This document shows, one piece after another, positions 22,302 through 31,843 of a DNA stretch of 64,000 bases. Positions within the stretch are counted from its first letter, which is position 1; each line of letters starts with the position of its first letter. This stretch comes from Shewanella loihica PV-4 (GTDB lineage Bacteria > Pseudomonadota > Gammaproteobacteria > Enterobacterales > Shewanellaceae). The notes under the pieces are model-generated. The model searched no databases. It was not told the DNA's origin and saw nothing but the letters and a program-made list of their open reading frames with translations. Both the position numbers and the translations under genes were made by a program. Location: assembly GCF_000016065.1 (NCBI RefSeq), contig NC_009092.1, forward strand, positions 3,906,001 to 3,970,000. Reading direction: 5' to 3'.

Positions 22302-22596
22302 GCTTTGAACCATGGCTTCTTGGTATACTTATCACCTGCGGTGGGCTCATGTGCAGATACGCCTGTGAGACGGTGAGTGAAGCGTAGCTTCGTGCTCACG
22401 AACGAGAGGCATGGATGCCGAACTGGCCTTCAAACACGTACGTTGTTTGAATATATCCCTTTAGGCTCTGCCGAAACATCTGAAGTGAATGGATTCACAA
22501 ATGCCGCGGTGACATGGATGTCAAAGAGCGGCCCTGTTTCGGAAGCTCACCGGCGTATCTGCACTAGTTATCCAACGCCTCTTCGATTTGACGTTA
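22302..22596 (+). repeat. structured repeat, copy B (long form)
   Basis: About 295 bp, same orientation as copy A. GTGCAGATACG near the left is answered by CGTATCTGCAC near the right, forming the outer stem. Between them lie three short perfect hairpins with GG at the centre: 22408-22419 (GGCAT/ATGCC), 22485-22498 (GTGAAT/ATTCAC) and 22510-22523 (TGACAT/ATGTCA). The reading frame inside it has no ribosome-binding site and is not taken as a gene. Confidence 0.75.
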
Positions 22597-22661
22597 TTGT
22601 CATGACCCTAACAATCAAAAGCTAAGTTATTATTGGACAGAAACGCGTAAGAGTATTTGAT

Positions 22662-22776
22662 CAGTAACTTCCGCATTACGGGCAAAAATACGTAGGCAAT
22701 AATAACGAGCGAAGCGAGGGATCCTACGTGTTTTGCTCCTTAGCGAGCGCAGCGAATGTTTATGCGCTTGTTAGGC
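22662..22776 (-). other. attC recombination site 2
   Basis: 115 bp. On the minus strand it opens with GCCTAAC (R'') and ends at GTTACTG, a degenerate R'. The outer arms pair through AAC..GCGCAT against ATGCGG..GTT. An inner stem pairs CCTACGTGTTTTGC with GCAAAAATACGTAGG. The variable tip has the GAGCGAAGCGAG type of sequence common in attC sites. Confidence 0.7.
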
Positions 22777-23334
22777 TCATTTGAATCTTTTTTCGATATT
22801 TACAATTGCTGCTTCCGCTGTAGCTGGTAAAAGCAAAAGCCATTTGTGTTCATATTTTTTAAGCTTTTGAACCACCTCTTGAGAAAGGTATTGACCATTG
22901 ATATTTAAACCTAATTTGTAAATGACGTATGCGGTTTCGCCTTTTAAAGTCGTAGAAATAATTTCAAAGTCCGCATCTTTCATCATTGCGATCAACTCTG
23001 GAGCTTGAGCGGCGACTCCGTCATTTAGTCTTTTAAATGCTTCCTTATTTGTTAAAGCCAAATAGTCAGAAAAGTCCTTGAGTGATAGCAATGGCATCAA
23101 TTCTTTCTTGGCTTGTTCAGCTTTTGCTCCCTGAAGAGCACTATCAAATGATGCTCTAAATCTTTCTAATGCGAGTGGATGCATTAGAGAAGCCATTTGC
23201 AGAGTGTCGTAGTCGCGAACTGCATCAATATAAGTTGCCATGACACTTTCTATATCAGCCTCGACATCTGCAACTGAGTTCGCAGAGAATAACAGGATAA
23301 AAGCAAGGAAATACCGTTTATAAAATTTGTCCAT
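22777..23334 (-). CDS. cassette-encoded secreted hypothetical protein
   Basis: A 185-residue protein with a signal peptide (RYFLAFILLFSANSVA, cut near residue 22). The rest is helical and then beta-rich, with a size and pattern that recall NTF2-like/DUF4878-type proteins, but I cannot name a family. No lipobox cysteine. Its TGA touches the first base of attC site 2, and its ATG is 21 bases inside the other attC boundary, as expected for a cassette gene. It is far AT-richer than its neighbours. No promoter is obvious. Confidence 0.72.
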   Translation of the reverse strand: MDKFYKRYFLAFILLFSANSVADVEADIESVMATYIDAVRDYDTLQMASLMHPLALERFRASFDSALQGAKAEQAKKELMPLLSLKDFSDYLALTNKEAFKRLNDGVAAQAPELIAMMKDADFEIISTTLKGETAYVIYKLGLNINGQYLSQEVVQKLKKYEHKWLLLLPATAEAAIVNIEKRFK

Positions 23335-23354
23335 TCAATCCTCAATGTGTCTGA

Positions 23355-23460
23355 GCCAAACGCCCGCATAAGGGGCTGATAGTGCTTGGCTATACTTGTG
23401 CAGCGAAGCGGAACCGAGCCAAGCGTTAGCAGTCCCATCACTTAATGCGCTTGTTAGCTG
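23355..23460 (-). other. attC recombination site 1 (VCR-like)
   Basis: About 106 bp. On the minus strand it opens with CAGCTAAC and closes with CAGCCCCTTATGCGGGCG followed by GTTTGGC. The opening AACAAGCGCATTAAG pairs with the closing arm, and GAGCCAAGC pairs with GCTTGGCT inside. It closely resembles Vibrio repeat-type attC sites, whose right end also reads CAGCCCCTTAxGCGGGCGTT. Confidence 0.8.
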
Positions 23461-23465
23461 AATAT

Positions 23466-23816
23466 TTATACCAAACCCGAATCTTGGTTAATTACTAAAC
23501 CACCAACAATTAATAACATAAAACCAGGTATAGCATGACAAAACAATGCAGGCACTTGTTTTACATGTTGTAATTTAGGAATGAAAAAGTAAGGATCTAG
23601 CTTTTGAGTTTTTTTATAGATAGGCAGCAAAATTGGTTTAAACCAAGAATTAAAGTAAAAACCAAATACAGCAATTAATTGGACTTCTAAAAGCATTAAA
23701 AACAGATCAAGACCTATTGCATCAATAAACATTGCAAGTCCAACTAGTTCTGAATTAACGAGTAAAAAGCCAATAAAAACCAAAGTGAATAATTTCCACA
23801 TCCATTTTTTTAACAC
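23466..23816 (-). CDS. cassette-encoded small membrane protein
   Basis: A 116-residue protein with three hydrophobic segments (about 8-25, 32-55 and 92-110). No family recognised. GTG start with a strong AAGGAGA at the right distance. The ribosome-binding site begins just after the core site GTTAGCT, which marks the cassette's upstream edge. The stop lies 5 bases before attC site 1. AT-rich. Function unknown. Confidence 0.72.
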   Translation of the reverse strand: MLKKWMWKLFTLVFIGFLLVNSELVGLAMFIDAIGLDLFLMLLEVQLIAVFGFYFNSWFKPILLPIYKKTQKLDPYFFIPKLQHVKQVPALFCHAIPGFMLLIVGGLVINQDSGLV

Positions 23817-23839
23817 TAGACTCTCCTTGTTCAGCTAAC

Positions 23840-24235
23840 GCTTATTAGCGAGAATGCCGCCCATGTAAATCACTTCCTACTAATGTACATCGCGGCAATT
23901 TTTTTAAACATCTGAAATTTATATCAATAACAGCATTACATAACAAGGAGAAAATAAGCTGCGGAAAACAAAGCGAGACTTGGCTTATTTGAGAGAAAGG
24001 GCGAGACCTCCACCACTCCCTATTAAATGGCTGATGCTCAGTTTTTTACTAAATTTAATCAATTAGTTACGAATTTTAAAAAAACAAAGCGAGAATCGCA
24101 AGATACATAGTAGGAAGCGAAAGGGGCGCTTTTTTGCAAAACCCCATTATACCTGTATAGATGCGCAGTCTAGCGAGTAGAGATTGGCAAACTGCCGAAC
24201 ACTCATTTAGTCCTCCTACTCACATCAAATGAAGC
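23840..24235. other. 396-bp AT-rich gap with two inverted repeats
   Basis: No credible ORF. It holds an inverted repeat with arms 23856-23867 (GCCGCCCATGTA) and 23886-23896 (TACATCGCGGC), next to the first cassette's core site, which may be the remnant of an upstream attC or attI. A second pair AAATAAGC / GCTTATTT lies near 23952-23991. The remainder shows nothing I can name. Confidence 0.4.
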
Positions 24236-24390
24236 CAAATCGAAGAGACGTTGGATACAGCGTGCAGATACGGCTGTGACCTTCGGTTTCAGGGATGAAA
24301 CCGTAGAGCGGCCAGGGATGGCGCACAGCGAGTCACAGACGTATCTGCACATCCCCCCGCCGGGCAGGCGATAAAGGTAAGACCTTCAAC
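24236..24390 (-). repeat. structured repeat, copy C
   Basis: About 155 bp in the opposite orientation to A and B. It starts CAAATCGAAGAGACG, the complement of the A/B right end. GTGCAGATACG and CGTATCTGCAC form the outer stem, extended by CTGTGAC/GTCACAG. An inner perfect hairpin at 24284-24303 (CGGTTTCA, GGGA, TGAAACCG) equals the hairpin of copy A with one compensatory base-pair change. Confidence 0.75.
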
Positions 24391-24524
24391 CCATTTAATT
24401 AATGATCATGTCGCCAAATGAAAACCAAGCAAACTATAGAAATGCCAAATCTTCATTCCAAGGCCAACACGCAATGGGGCATAAATAAGCTAGCTAATTA
24501 ACTCCTAGAGCGCACCCATTCGGT

Positions 24525-24685
24525 CAAATCGAAGAGACGATTAGATACGGGTGTAAGCACGCTTTTGGCTCTCGGCGGCATGGACGCCGCCGTGAAGCGT
24601 ATAGGGATATATTCACAGCGTGCCAAAAGAGTGCTTGCACATCCCTCGCCGGGCAGGCGATTGGTAACAGCGAAGGTATGAACTT
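24525..24685 (-). repeat. structured repeat, copy D
   Basis: About 161 bp, same orientation as C. It shares CAAATCGAAGAGACG at one end and GCCGGGCAGGCGAT near the other. The outer stem differs from C in sequence but still pairs (GCACGCTTTTGGC with GCCAAAAGAGTGC). An inner hairpin at 24574-24591 has arms GGCGGC / GCCGCC and loop ATGGAC. Right end is approximate. Confidence 0.7.
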
Positions 24686-24762
24686 TAATACTTTCAATAA
24701 GCAAACATACAGCCAGACGTTACACACAAAGGAAAACTATCTGATTCCGCATCGGATACAAA

Positions 24763-24792
24763 AATGCCGATGAAGTCTCCCTCATCGGCATT
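24763..24792 (-). terminator. intrinsic terminator after rlmB
   Basis: Perfect 11-bp stem AATGCCGATGA / TCATCGGCATT with an 8-base loop. On the minus strand it is followed by a T-run. It lies about 48 bases after the rlmB stop. Confidence 0.88.
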
Positions 24793-24839
24793 CATCAACC
24801 TTGAGTCAGCAACTCAAAATTCAACGATCGAATTCCCGA

Positions 24840-25580
24840 TCACCCCAACCTTTGGCGAACCGCCTCGAACAAACAGATCCCTGTGGCCACAGAGACGTTG
24901 AGGCTAGAGACGCTCCCCGCCATCGGGATAGAGGCCAGCGAGTCGCAGCTCTCGCGAGTCAGGCGACGCAGGCCCTTGTCTTCGGCGCCCATGGCGATGG
25001 CGATAGGGCCTTTCAGGTCGGCCTTGTAGAGGTCGTGCTCAGCTTCGCCGGCGGCGCCAACGATCCACACGCCCTTCTCTTGCAGGGCCTTCATGGTACG
25101 CGCCAGGTTAGTCACCTGAAACAGGGGCACCACTTCGGCGGCGCCACAGGCAACCTTGCTAACGGTTGGCGTGAGGCCAACCGAATTGTCGCGCGGCACG
25201 ATAACCCCATGTACCCCGGCGGCGTCGGCGTTACGCAGACAGGCGCCCAGGTTGTGAGGGTCGGTTACGCCATCGAGGATCAACAGAAACGGCGTCTCTG
25301 TCTTATCCAGTAGCGCCAGCAGATCGTTATCATTGAGTTGCTTGGCAGGCTTAGCGCGTACCAGCACGCCTTGGTGCTGACTGCTACCGGCCTTGTCGTC
25401 CAGCGCCTTGCGTGAGGCCTGCTGTACCGAGACGCCATATTCGGCGGCCATAGCGATCAGCGGCATCAGACGCTGATCGTCGCGCCCCTGCAACACCCAC
25501 ATCTCGATCACCCGCTCAGGGCTGTTTTTTAGCAAGGCCTCAACGGCGTGGATGCCGAAGGTGAAATCTTGTTTCTTCAT
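24840..25580 (-). CDS. rlmB: 23S rRNA (guanosine-2251-2'-O)-methyltransferase
   Basis: A 246-residue SpoU/TrmH-family (SPOUT) methyltransferase that methylates the ribose of G2251 in the peptidyl-transferase centre. The N-terminal L30e-like substrate domain is followed by the knotted domain with [31 protein letters not shown] and the end [19 protein letters not shown]. It follows rnr by 14 bp, the same pair as in E. coli. Confidence 0.95.
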   Translation of the reverse strand: MKKQDFTFGIHAVEALLKNSPERVIEMWVLQGRDDQRLMPLIAMAAEYGVSVQQASRKALDDKAGSSQHQGVLVRAKPAKQLNDNDLLALLDKTETPFLLILDGVTDPHNLGACLRNADAAGVHGVIVPRDNSVGLTPTVSKVACGAAEVVPLFQVTNLARTMKALQEKGVWIVGAAGEAEHDLYKADLKGPIAIAMGAEDKGLRRLTRESCDSLASIPMAGSVSSLNVSVATGICLFEAVRQRLG

Positions 25581-25594
25581 CTAATTTGAGTCTC

Positions 25595-28069
25595 TTATTT
25601 CTTACTGCTGCGCTTCTTCACGCTCTTACGTTTCTTGGCGCCTGGCTTGGCCGATGACTTCTTCGCCCCGGCCTTCGACTTGCTCGCGCCCGCCTTACCG
25701 GCTCCCGACTTACCTGCTCCGGGCTTACTTGTCCCAGGTTTAGCATCGCTGCGTCTGGCGGAGCGGCGCTTACCGCTCGGCTTGTCATCTTCTTTACCCT
25801 TGCGCGCCATCTTGGCACCCTCGAGGTTGACCCGCTCGCGGGCGGTCAGTGGCTTCTTGGCGCGGCGGGGGCGCGACGTCTTACCATCGTCGCCCACCAT
25901 CATGAGATCGATCTGGCGATCGTCCAGGTTGACCGCGGCCACCTTGACGGTAACTGGGTCGCCTATCTGATACACCTGGCCCGAGGCCTCGCCCACCAGG
26001 CGCTGACGCATATTATCATAGTGATAATAGTCGCCACCCAGGGTGGAGATATGCACCAGACCATCGATGAAAAGATCGCTCAGACGGACAAACATGCCAA
26101 AGTGAGTCACAGAGGCGATCACCGCCTCGAAAGTATCGCCCACATGGTCACGCATAAACTCACACTTTAGCCAGTCGCTGACATCGCGGGTCGCCTCGTC
26201 GGCGCGCCGCTCTGTGTTGGAACACTCCTCGCCCAGCAGATCCAGCTCTTCGATCTGGTAGTGATAGCCGCCATCTGGCGTCCACTTGTCGCTGGCCTCA
26301 CCACGTTCCTTCGCCAACAGGTAACGGATCACCCTATGGAGGATGAGGTCCGGGTAGCGGCGAATCGGCGAGGTAAAGTGAGAGTACTCCTCCAGTGCCA
26401 GGCCGAAGTGGCCCTCGTTATCCGGGGTGTAGGTTGCCTGACGCATGGAGCGCAGCAACATCACCTGGATCAGCTCGGCATCGGGTCTGTCGACCACCTG
26501 TTCCATCAAGGCCTGATAGTCGGCCGGCTCAGGCTCTAGGCCACCGCCCATCGACAGGCCGCGCTCCTTGAGGAAGTCCTTGAAGTTGGTCAGCTTCTGC
26601 TCAGACGGCGCCTCATGCACCCGGTAGAGCACCTCGCCCTTATGCTTCTTCACAAACTTGGCCGCCGCCACGTTGGCCAGGATCATGCACTCTTCGATGA
26701 TCTTATGGGCCTGGTTACGGGTGCGCGGCTCGATGCGCTCGATCTTACGATCGGCGTTGAAGATAAACTGGGTTTCCGTGGTCTCAAAGGCGATGGCACC
26801 GCGCTGGGCACGGGTATCGTCCAAGGTCAGGTAGAGCGACTGCAGGGTCTGCAAATGCGGGAAGAGTGGCTTGAGCTCATCGCTCACCTCGCCGCCCTCG
26901 AGCATCTCCGCCACCTGGGTATAGGTGAGGCGCGCGTGGGAGTGCATCACCGCCGGGTAAAACTTGTAACCCGACAGCTTGCCCGCCGCCGAGATGGTCA
27001 TCTCGGCCACCATACAGAGGCGGTCGACCCCAGGGTTGAGGGAGCAGAGGCCGTTAGACAGCTTCTCCGGCAACATGGGGATAACCTGAGACGGGAAGTA
27101 GACGGAGTTACCGCGGGCGCGGGCCTCTTTGTCCAGCGCCGACTCGGTGCGCACATAATGACTCACGTCGGCGATGGCGACCCACAGGCGCCAGCCGCCG
27201 CTCTTCTTGGTCTCGGCGTACACGGCATCGTCGAAGTCGCGCGCATCTTCACCGTCTATGGTAACCAAAGGTAGCTTGCGCAGATCGACTCTGCCCAGCT
27301 TATCCTCTTCGGTCACCTCATCGGGGATCTTACGCAGCTTCTTCTCGATCAGGCTCGACCAGGTATGGGGCAGATCATAGTTGCGCAGGGCAATCTCTAT
27401 CTCCATGCCAGGCGCCATCTCTTTACCCAGTACCTCGGTGACCTTACCCGCCGCCTTCATGTAGCGGCCTGGGCGGCGTGTCAGCTCGATCACCACCACA
27501 TCGCCCTGACGAGCGCCATTGCGATCGTCGTCGGGGATCAGGATCTCCTGGGTGATGCGCTTGTCGTCGGTGATGACAAAGGCCATGCCGGAATCCAGAT
27601 GGAAACGCCCCACCAGAGGCGCGGTGCGCTCATGGGTCAGACGGACGATGCGGGCCTCGCGGCGCCCCTTGCGATCGACGCCTGCCTTCTGCGCCAATAC
27701 CTTGTCGCCGTGAAAATACATCAGCATGTCACGGTTGTTGATGAAGAGGTCGTCGCCGCCCTCATCGAGCTTGAGGAAGCCGAAGCCATCCTTGTGCCCC
27801 AGAACGGTGCCGCTGAGCAGATCCATACGCTCGGGCAGACCATAGGCCTGACCACGGGTAAAGACCAGCTCGCCGTCTCGCTCCATGGCTCTGAGGCGTC
27901 GGCGCAAGGCTTCGAGCTGCTCTTCGTCGCTTATGTTCAGCGCCTGGGCGATTTTCTCGCGATTGAGGGGTGATTGCTGTGAGCGTAAGTAATCTAAAAT
28001 ATACTCACGACTAGGAATGGGGTTGTCGTACTTCTCTTGTTCACGCTTTAAATGCGGATCTTTGATCAT
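25595..28069 (-). CDS. rnr: ribonuclease R
   Basis: An 824-residue 3'-5' exoribonuclease of the RNB family that degrades structured RNA. It has an N-terminal helix-turn-helix region (about 20-80), cold-shock domains, the RNB catalytic core with [15 protein letters not shown] carrying the metal-binding aspartates (about 270-285), and an S1 domain (about 645-730). The last 80 residues are rich in Lys, Gly, Ala and Ser, longer and more repetitive than in many homologues. Lys-rich tails assist helicase activity and ribosome binding in this family. The ribosome-binding site is weak. Confidence 0.95.
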   Translation of the reverse strand: MIKDPHLKREQEKYDNPIPSREYILDYLRSQQSPLNREKIAQALNISDEEQLEALRRRLRAMERDGELVFTRGQAYGLPERMDLLSGTVLGHKDGFGFLKLDEGGDDLFINNRDMLMYFHGDKVLAQKAGVDRKGRREARIVRLTHERTAPLVGRFHLDSGMAFVITDDKRITQEILIPDDDRNGARQGDVVVIELTRRPGRYMKAAGKVTEVLGKEMAPGMEIEIALRNYDLPHTWSSLIEKKLRKIPDEVTEEDKLGRVDLRKLPLVTIDGEDARDFDDAVYAETKKSGGWRLWVAIADVSHYVRTESALDKEARARGNSVYFPSQVIPMLPEKLSNGLCSLNPGVDRLCMVAEMTISAAGKLSGYKFYPAVMHSHARLTYTQVAEMLEGGEVSDELKPLFPHLQTLQSLYLTLDDTRAQRGAIAFETTETQFIFNADRKIERIEPRTRNQAHKIIEECMILANVAAAKFVKKHKGEVLYRVHEAPSEQKLTNFKDFLKERGLSMGGGLEPEPADYQALMEQVVDRPDAELIQVMLLRSMRQATYTPDNEGHFGLALEEYSHFTSPIRRYPDLILHRVIRYLLAKERGEASDKWTPDGGYHYQIEELDLLGEECSNTERRADEATRDVSDWLKCEFMRDHVGDTFEAVIASVTHFGMFVRLSDLFIDGLVHISTLGGDYYHYDNMRQRLVGEASGQVYQIGDPVTVKVAAVNLDDRQIDLMMVGDDGKTSRPRRAKKPLTARERVNLEGAKMARKGKEDDKPSGKRRSARRSDAKPGTSKPGAGKSGAGKAGASKSKAGAKKSSAKPGAKKRKSVKKRSSKK

Positions 28070-28126
28070 TCATTATCCATAAATTTTGCCCAGGCTCTCC
28101 TGCTGTTGCTAAGGGGCTTAGGGCGT

Positions 28127-28810
28127 TTACCGGGATCTCAGGTGCGCCTGCTTAGCCCTCTCAACTGCACTTGCGGGCATCTTTGCTTCCAGCACCATCA
28201 ATAATTTCAGGGCTTCCTGTTTGGTCGCCTCATCACTAAATACATCGTTGTATAGCCAGTGGTAACCCATCTCATAGTCTCTGGGGCTACCATAGCCTTC
28301 GCCAAACAATCTGACCAGCATCATGCGCGCAGGCAGATCGCCACTGGCGGCAGCGGGCAGTGTATATTGCACCGCACGCTCCTTATCTTGGATCACGAAC
28401 TTACCATCATGGTAATATTCGGCGATCCTGACCATGGCCTCGGCGCTCCCCTGCTCTGCGGCGTCGCGTAGCATGGAGATCCCCCGTGGCGGATTGGCCT
28501 TGACGCAGATGCCATAGTTCAGCATCTCCGCCCATAAATATTGGTACAGCGGCTGCTTCAATACCTCGGCGCGGGCCTCGATATCTTGCACCAGCTGACA
28601 GTCGTCTCCCTTCACGCGGGTCAGGTAAGACTTGTCGCGGATCATCTCGACAAGCTGCTCTTGGCTGTAGATGTTGACCGCCTTGAGCTCCGCCTTCTTA
28701 TCGGCAGACTTGTTATCGCTAGCCTTAACGGCTTGTGCCTCGGCTTGTACTTGGGTTTGGGCCAGCGTCGATAGACAGGCCAGCAAAATAACGCATACTA
28801 ATCTCGTCAT
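28127..28810 (-). CDS. motX: polar flagellar motor protein MotX
   Basis: A 227-residue secreted protein with signal peptide (VCVILLACLSTLAQTQVQA) and Sel1-like repeats (LNYGICVKANPPRGISMLRDAAEQ, and the GSAEAMVRIAEYYHDGKF unit). It matches MotX, which with MotY forms the T-ring of sodium-driven and other polar flagellar motors and fixes the stators. The position between rnr and purA is the same as I know from Vibrio. Start is put at ATG 28810; a GTG directly before it is possible. A sigma-28-type promoter lies upstream. Confidence 0.88.
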   Translation of the reverse strand: MTRLVCVILLACLSTLAQTQVQAEAQAVKASDNKSADKKAELKAVNIYSQEQLVEMIRDKSYLTRVKGDDCQLVQDIEARAEVLKQPLYQYLWAEMLNYGICVKANPPRGISMLRDAAEQGSAEAMVRIAEYYHDGKFVIQDKERAVQYTLPAAASGDLPARMMLVRLFGEGYGSPRDYEMGYHWLYNDVFSDEATKQEALKLLMVLEAKMPASAVERAKQAHLRSR

Positions 28811-28818
28811 CACTCTTG

Positions 28819-28854
28819 CCTTAACTCCTACCTTAACTCTTACATTAACTGTTA
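28819..28854 (-). repeat. 12-bp tandem repeat before the motX start
   Basis: Three adjoining 12-base units on the plus strand (CCTTAACTCCTA, CCTTAACTCTTA, CATTAACTGTTA). On the minus strand each carries a GGAGTTAAG-like core, so the unit nearest the start supplies the ribosome-binding region of motX. Confidence 0.65.
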
Positions 28855-28923
28855 CGTTAGTTAAGGTCTCTAGATTGATCTCACGCCTTATCTCTATGAC
28901 AGACTTAGGCAGTATACCTTATC

Positions 28924-28950
28924 TTATCGGCCGCTGCGGCGTTAGCTTAA
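28924..28950 (-). promoter_or_regulatory. sigma-28 (FliA) type promoter for motX
   Basis: On the minus strand TTAAGCTA, an 11-base spacer and GCCGATAA. The -10 element equals the FliA consensus GCCGATAA exactly, the spacer is the expected 11, and the -35 element matches TAAAGTTT at 5 of 8. It lies about 115 bases before the motX ATG. motX is FliA-dependent in related bacteria, which fits. Confidence 0.65.
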
Positions 28951-29040
28951 AAAGCGATTACACGCTTATCGCTAATCTAGCCTATTTGGCTGAGCTTATG
29001 CTAACCAGGCTCGCTTTCGCTACTCTAGGCTAGACCCTAA

Positions 29041-29069
29041 AAATAAAAAGGCCGCTTAACGCGGCCCTT
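29041..29069 (-). terminator. intrinsic terminator after purA
   Basis: Stem GGCCGC / GCGGCC with loop TTAAC; on the minus strand a T-rich tail (TTTTTATTT) follows. It lies just after the purA stop. Confidence 0.85.
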
Positions 29070-29073
29070 ATGA

Positions 29074-30402
<1,329 letters not shown>

Positions 30403-30435
30403 TTAGCAGATCTTGGGGGGGAAGTGGCAAGTAAT

Positions 30436-30624
30436 TTATGAAAAAATAATCAATATGACCACGCCTGCGGTCACTAAAGCACCACCCAACCTTTGTAAAA
30501 CCCGTTGATTTTGGCTGGAAATTTCTTGCAAATATGCCCGCCAACGATTCGGAAATAAAAGCGGACCTATCCCTTCGATAATCAGCACTATGGCCAAAAC
30601 CAGCATCAGGAGTTGGAATGTCAT
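30436..30624 (-). CDS. yjeT: DUF2065 small membrane protein, YjeT-like
   Basis: 62 residues with two hydrophobic segments (about 3-22 and 46-61) separated by a basic loop with FPNRWRAYL, as in DUF2065/YjeT proteins. The function is not known. It lies 66 bp upstream of purA in the same direction, the order also seen in E. coli. AGGA lies upstream of the ATG. Confidence 0.82.
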   Translation of the reverse strand: MTFQLLMLVLAIVLIIEGIGPLLFPNRWRAYLQEISSQNQRVLQRLGGALVTAGVVILIIFS

Positions 30625-30682
30625 CTGGGTGTGTTTCCTGTAGCGAACAATTAGGGTTTAAAAATAGCAGAAAACAGCCATA

Positions 30683-30710
30683 AAAAAACCCAGCACAAGG
30701 CTGGGTTTTT
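30683..30710 (-). terminator. intrinsic terminator after rpsI
   Basis: Perfect 9-bp stem AAACCCAGC / GCTGGGTTT with loop ACAAG, followed on the minus strand by a T-run. It ends the rplM-rpsI transcript. Confidence 0.9.
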
Positions 30711-30730
30711 CCAATCTTCGCAGCGTAATA

Positions 30731-31123
30731 TTAACGCTTTGAGAATTGTGGCTTACGACGTGCTTTACGTAGACCGACTTTCTTACGCTCAACTTTACGA
30801 GCATCACGGGTAACGAAACCAGCGGCACGTAGAGATGGACGTAGAGCTTCATCAAGCTCCATCAGGGCACGAGTGATACCGTGACGGATTGCACCTGCTT
30901 GGCCAGTGATACCACCGCCCTTAACAGTTACATAGATGTCTAGCTTTTCAGTCATTTCAACTAGCTCTAGAGGTTGACGAACAACCATACGAGCAGTCTC
31001 ACGACCAAAATATTCGTCAAGTGGACGTTGGTTCACGACGATGTTACCACTACCTACTTTAGCGAATACGCGAGCAGTAGATGTTTTGCGACGGCCAGTG
31101 CCGTAGTACTGAGTTGCAGACAT
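30731..31123 (-). CDS. rpsI: 30S ribosomal protein S9
   Basis: 130 residues, as in E. coli. The start [17 protein letters not shown] and the basic end [13 protein letters not shown] that reaches the P-site tRNA are both present. It follows rplM by 15 bp. Confidence 0.97.
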   Translation of the reverse strand: MSATQYYGTGRRKTSTARVFAKVGSGNIVVNQRPLDEYFGRETARMVVRQPLELVEMTEKLDIYVTVKGGGITGQAGAIRHGITRALMELDEALRPSLRAAGFVTRDARKVERKKVGLRKARRKPQFSKR

Positions 31124-31138
31124 TAGCTTACTCCCGGA

Positions 31139-31570
31139 TTAGATATCAAGAACTTGTGGTTGTTGTGCAGCGTGGTTGTGCTCTGCGCCAGCGTAAACTT
31201 TCAGTTTACGGTACATGGCACGTCCTAGAGGACCTTTTGGCAACATACCTTTTACTGCTTTCTCGATAATCATTTCTGGCTTATGATCTTGCAGCTTATC
31301 GAAAGTAATCTGCTTGATACCACCTGGGAAACCAGAATGAGAGTAGTAAGTCTTAGCTGCTGCTTTGTTACCAGTTACAGTTACTTTCTCAGCATTGATA
31401 ACGATGATGTAATCGCCAGTATCAACGTGAGGAGTGTATTCTGCCTTATGCTTGCCACGTAGACGACGAGCGATTTCAGTCGCGATACGACCTAAAGTTT
31501 TACCTTCAGCGTCAACAACGAACCATTCGCGCGTCACTGTTTCTGGTGTAGCAGTATATGTAGTCTTCAT
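31139..31570 (-). CDS. rplM: 50S ribosomal protein L13
   Basis: 143 residues against 142 in E. coli. Typical segments are [28 protein letters not shown] and [19 protein letters not shown]. First gene of the rplM-rpsI pair. The 273 bp upstream contain AT-rich sequence suited to a promoter. I could not confirm an autoregulatory leader structure. Confidence 0.97.
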   Translation of the reverse strand: MKTTYTATPETVTREWFVVDAEGKTLGRIATEIARRLRGKHKAEYTPHVDTGDYIIVINAEKVTVTGNKAAAKTYYSHSGFPGGIKQITFDKLQDHKPEMIIEKAVKGMLPKGPLGRAMYRKLKVYAGAEHNHAAQQPQVLDI

Positions 31571-31843
31571 TTACAAAAACCCAATGTTTAAATTCTGTCT
31601 CAAATGCCATTATTTTTTAATAAATAACAACACAAAAAATGCCATTCTCCGCCCCTTCGAGCAAAGAATAAGGCTTTACAACTTCCGCCGTTTTAGCGGA
31701 GTAACGAGGGCAGGTCGCGAATTATAGACAAAGCTGAGTTAAAAATCACCTAATTTTTTCAGCTAATTTAAATGATTTACTCAGCTTAGGATCGATTTGG
31801 CGGCGAAAGGGCAAAAAGCGCCCTTTATCGGTTGAAACTCGCC

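Larger units (their letters stand above)
22662..23839 (-). mobile_element. integrase-less gene-cassette array (CALIN-like), two cassettes
   Basis: Read on the minus strand the order is: core site GTTAGCT (23833-23839), ORF 23816-23466, attC site, ORF 23334-22777, attC site. Each ORF stops 0 to 5 bases before its attC, as in integron cassettes. No integron integrase lies in the window. The DNA is much AT-richer than the flanks. The two cassettes are a candidate cluster of attC sites lacking an integrase. Confidence 0.75.

Noticed and set aside
22377..22625. 82-codon frame in repeat copy B
   Set aside because: It lies in a palindromic repeat, has no ribosome-binding site and is not shared by the other copies.
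22075..24685. Reading repeats A-D as further attC sites
   Set aside because: One end of C contains GTTGGAT, which fits the attC core, but the other ends lack the matching RYYYAAC box and the stems have a different plan.
26615..27973. Two long plus-strand frames opposite rnr
   Set aside because: They are antisense shadows of the well-supported RNase R gene.
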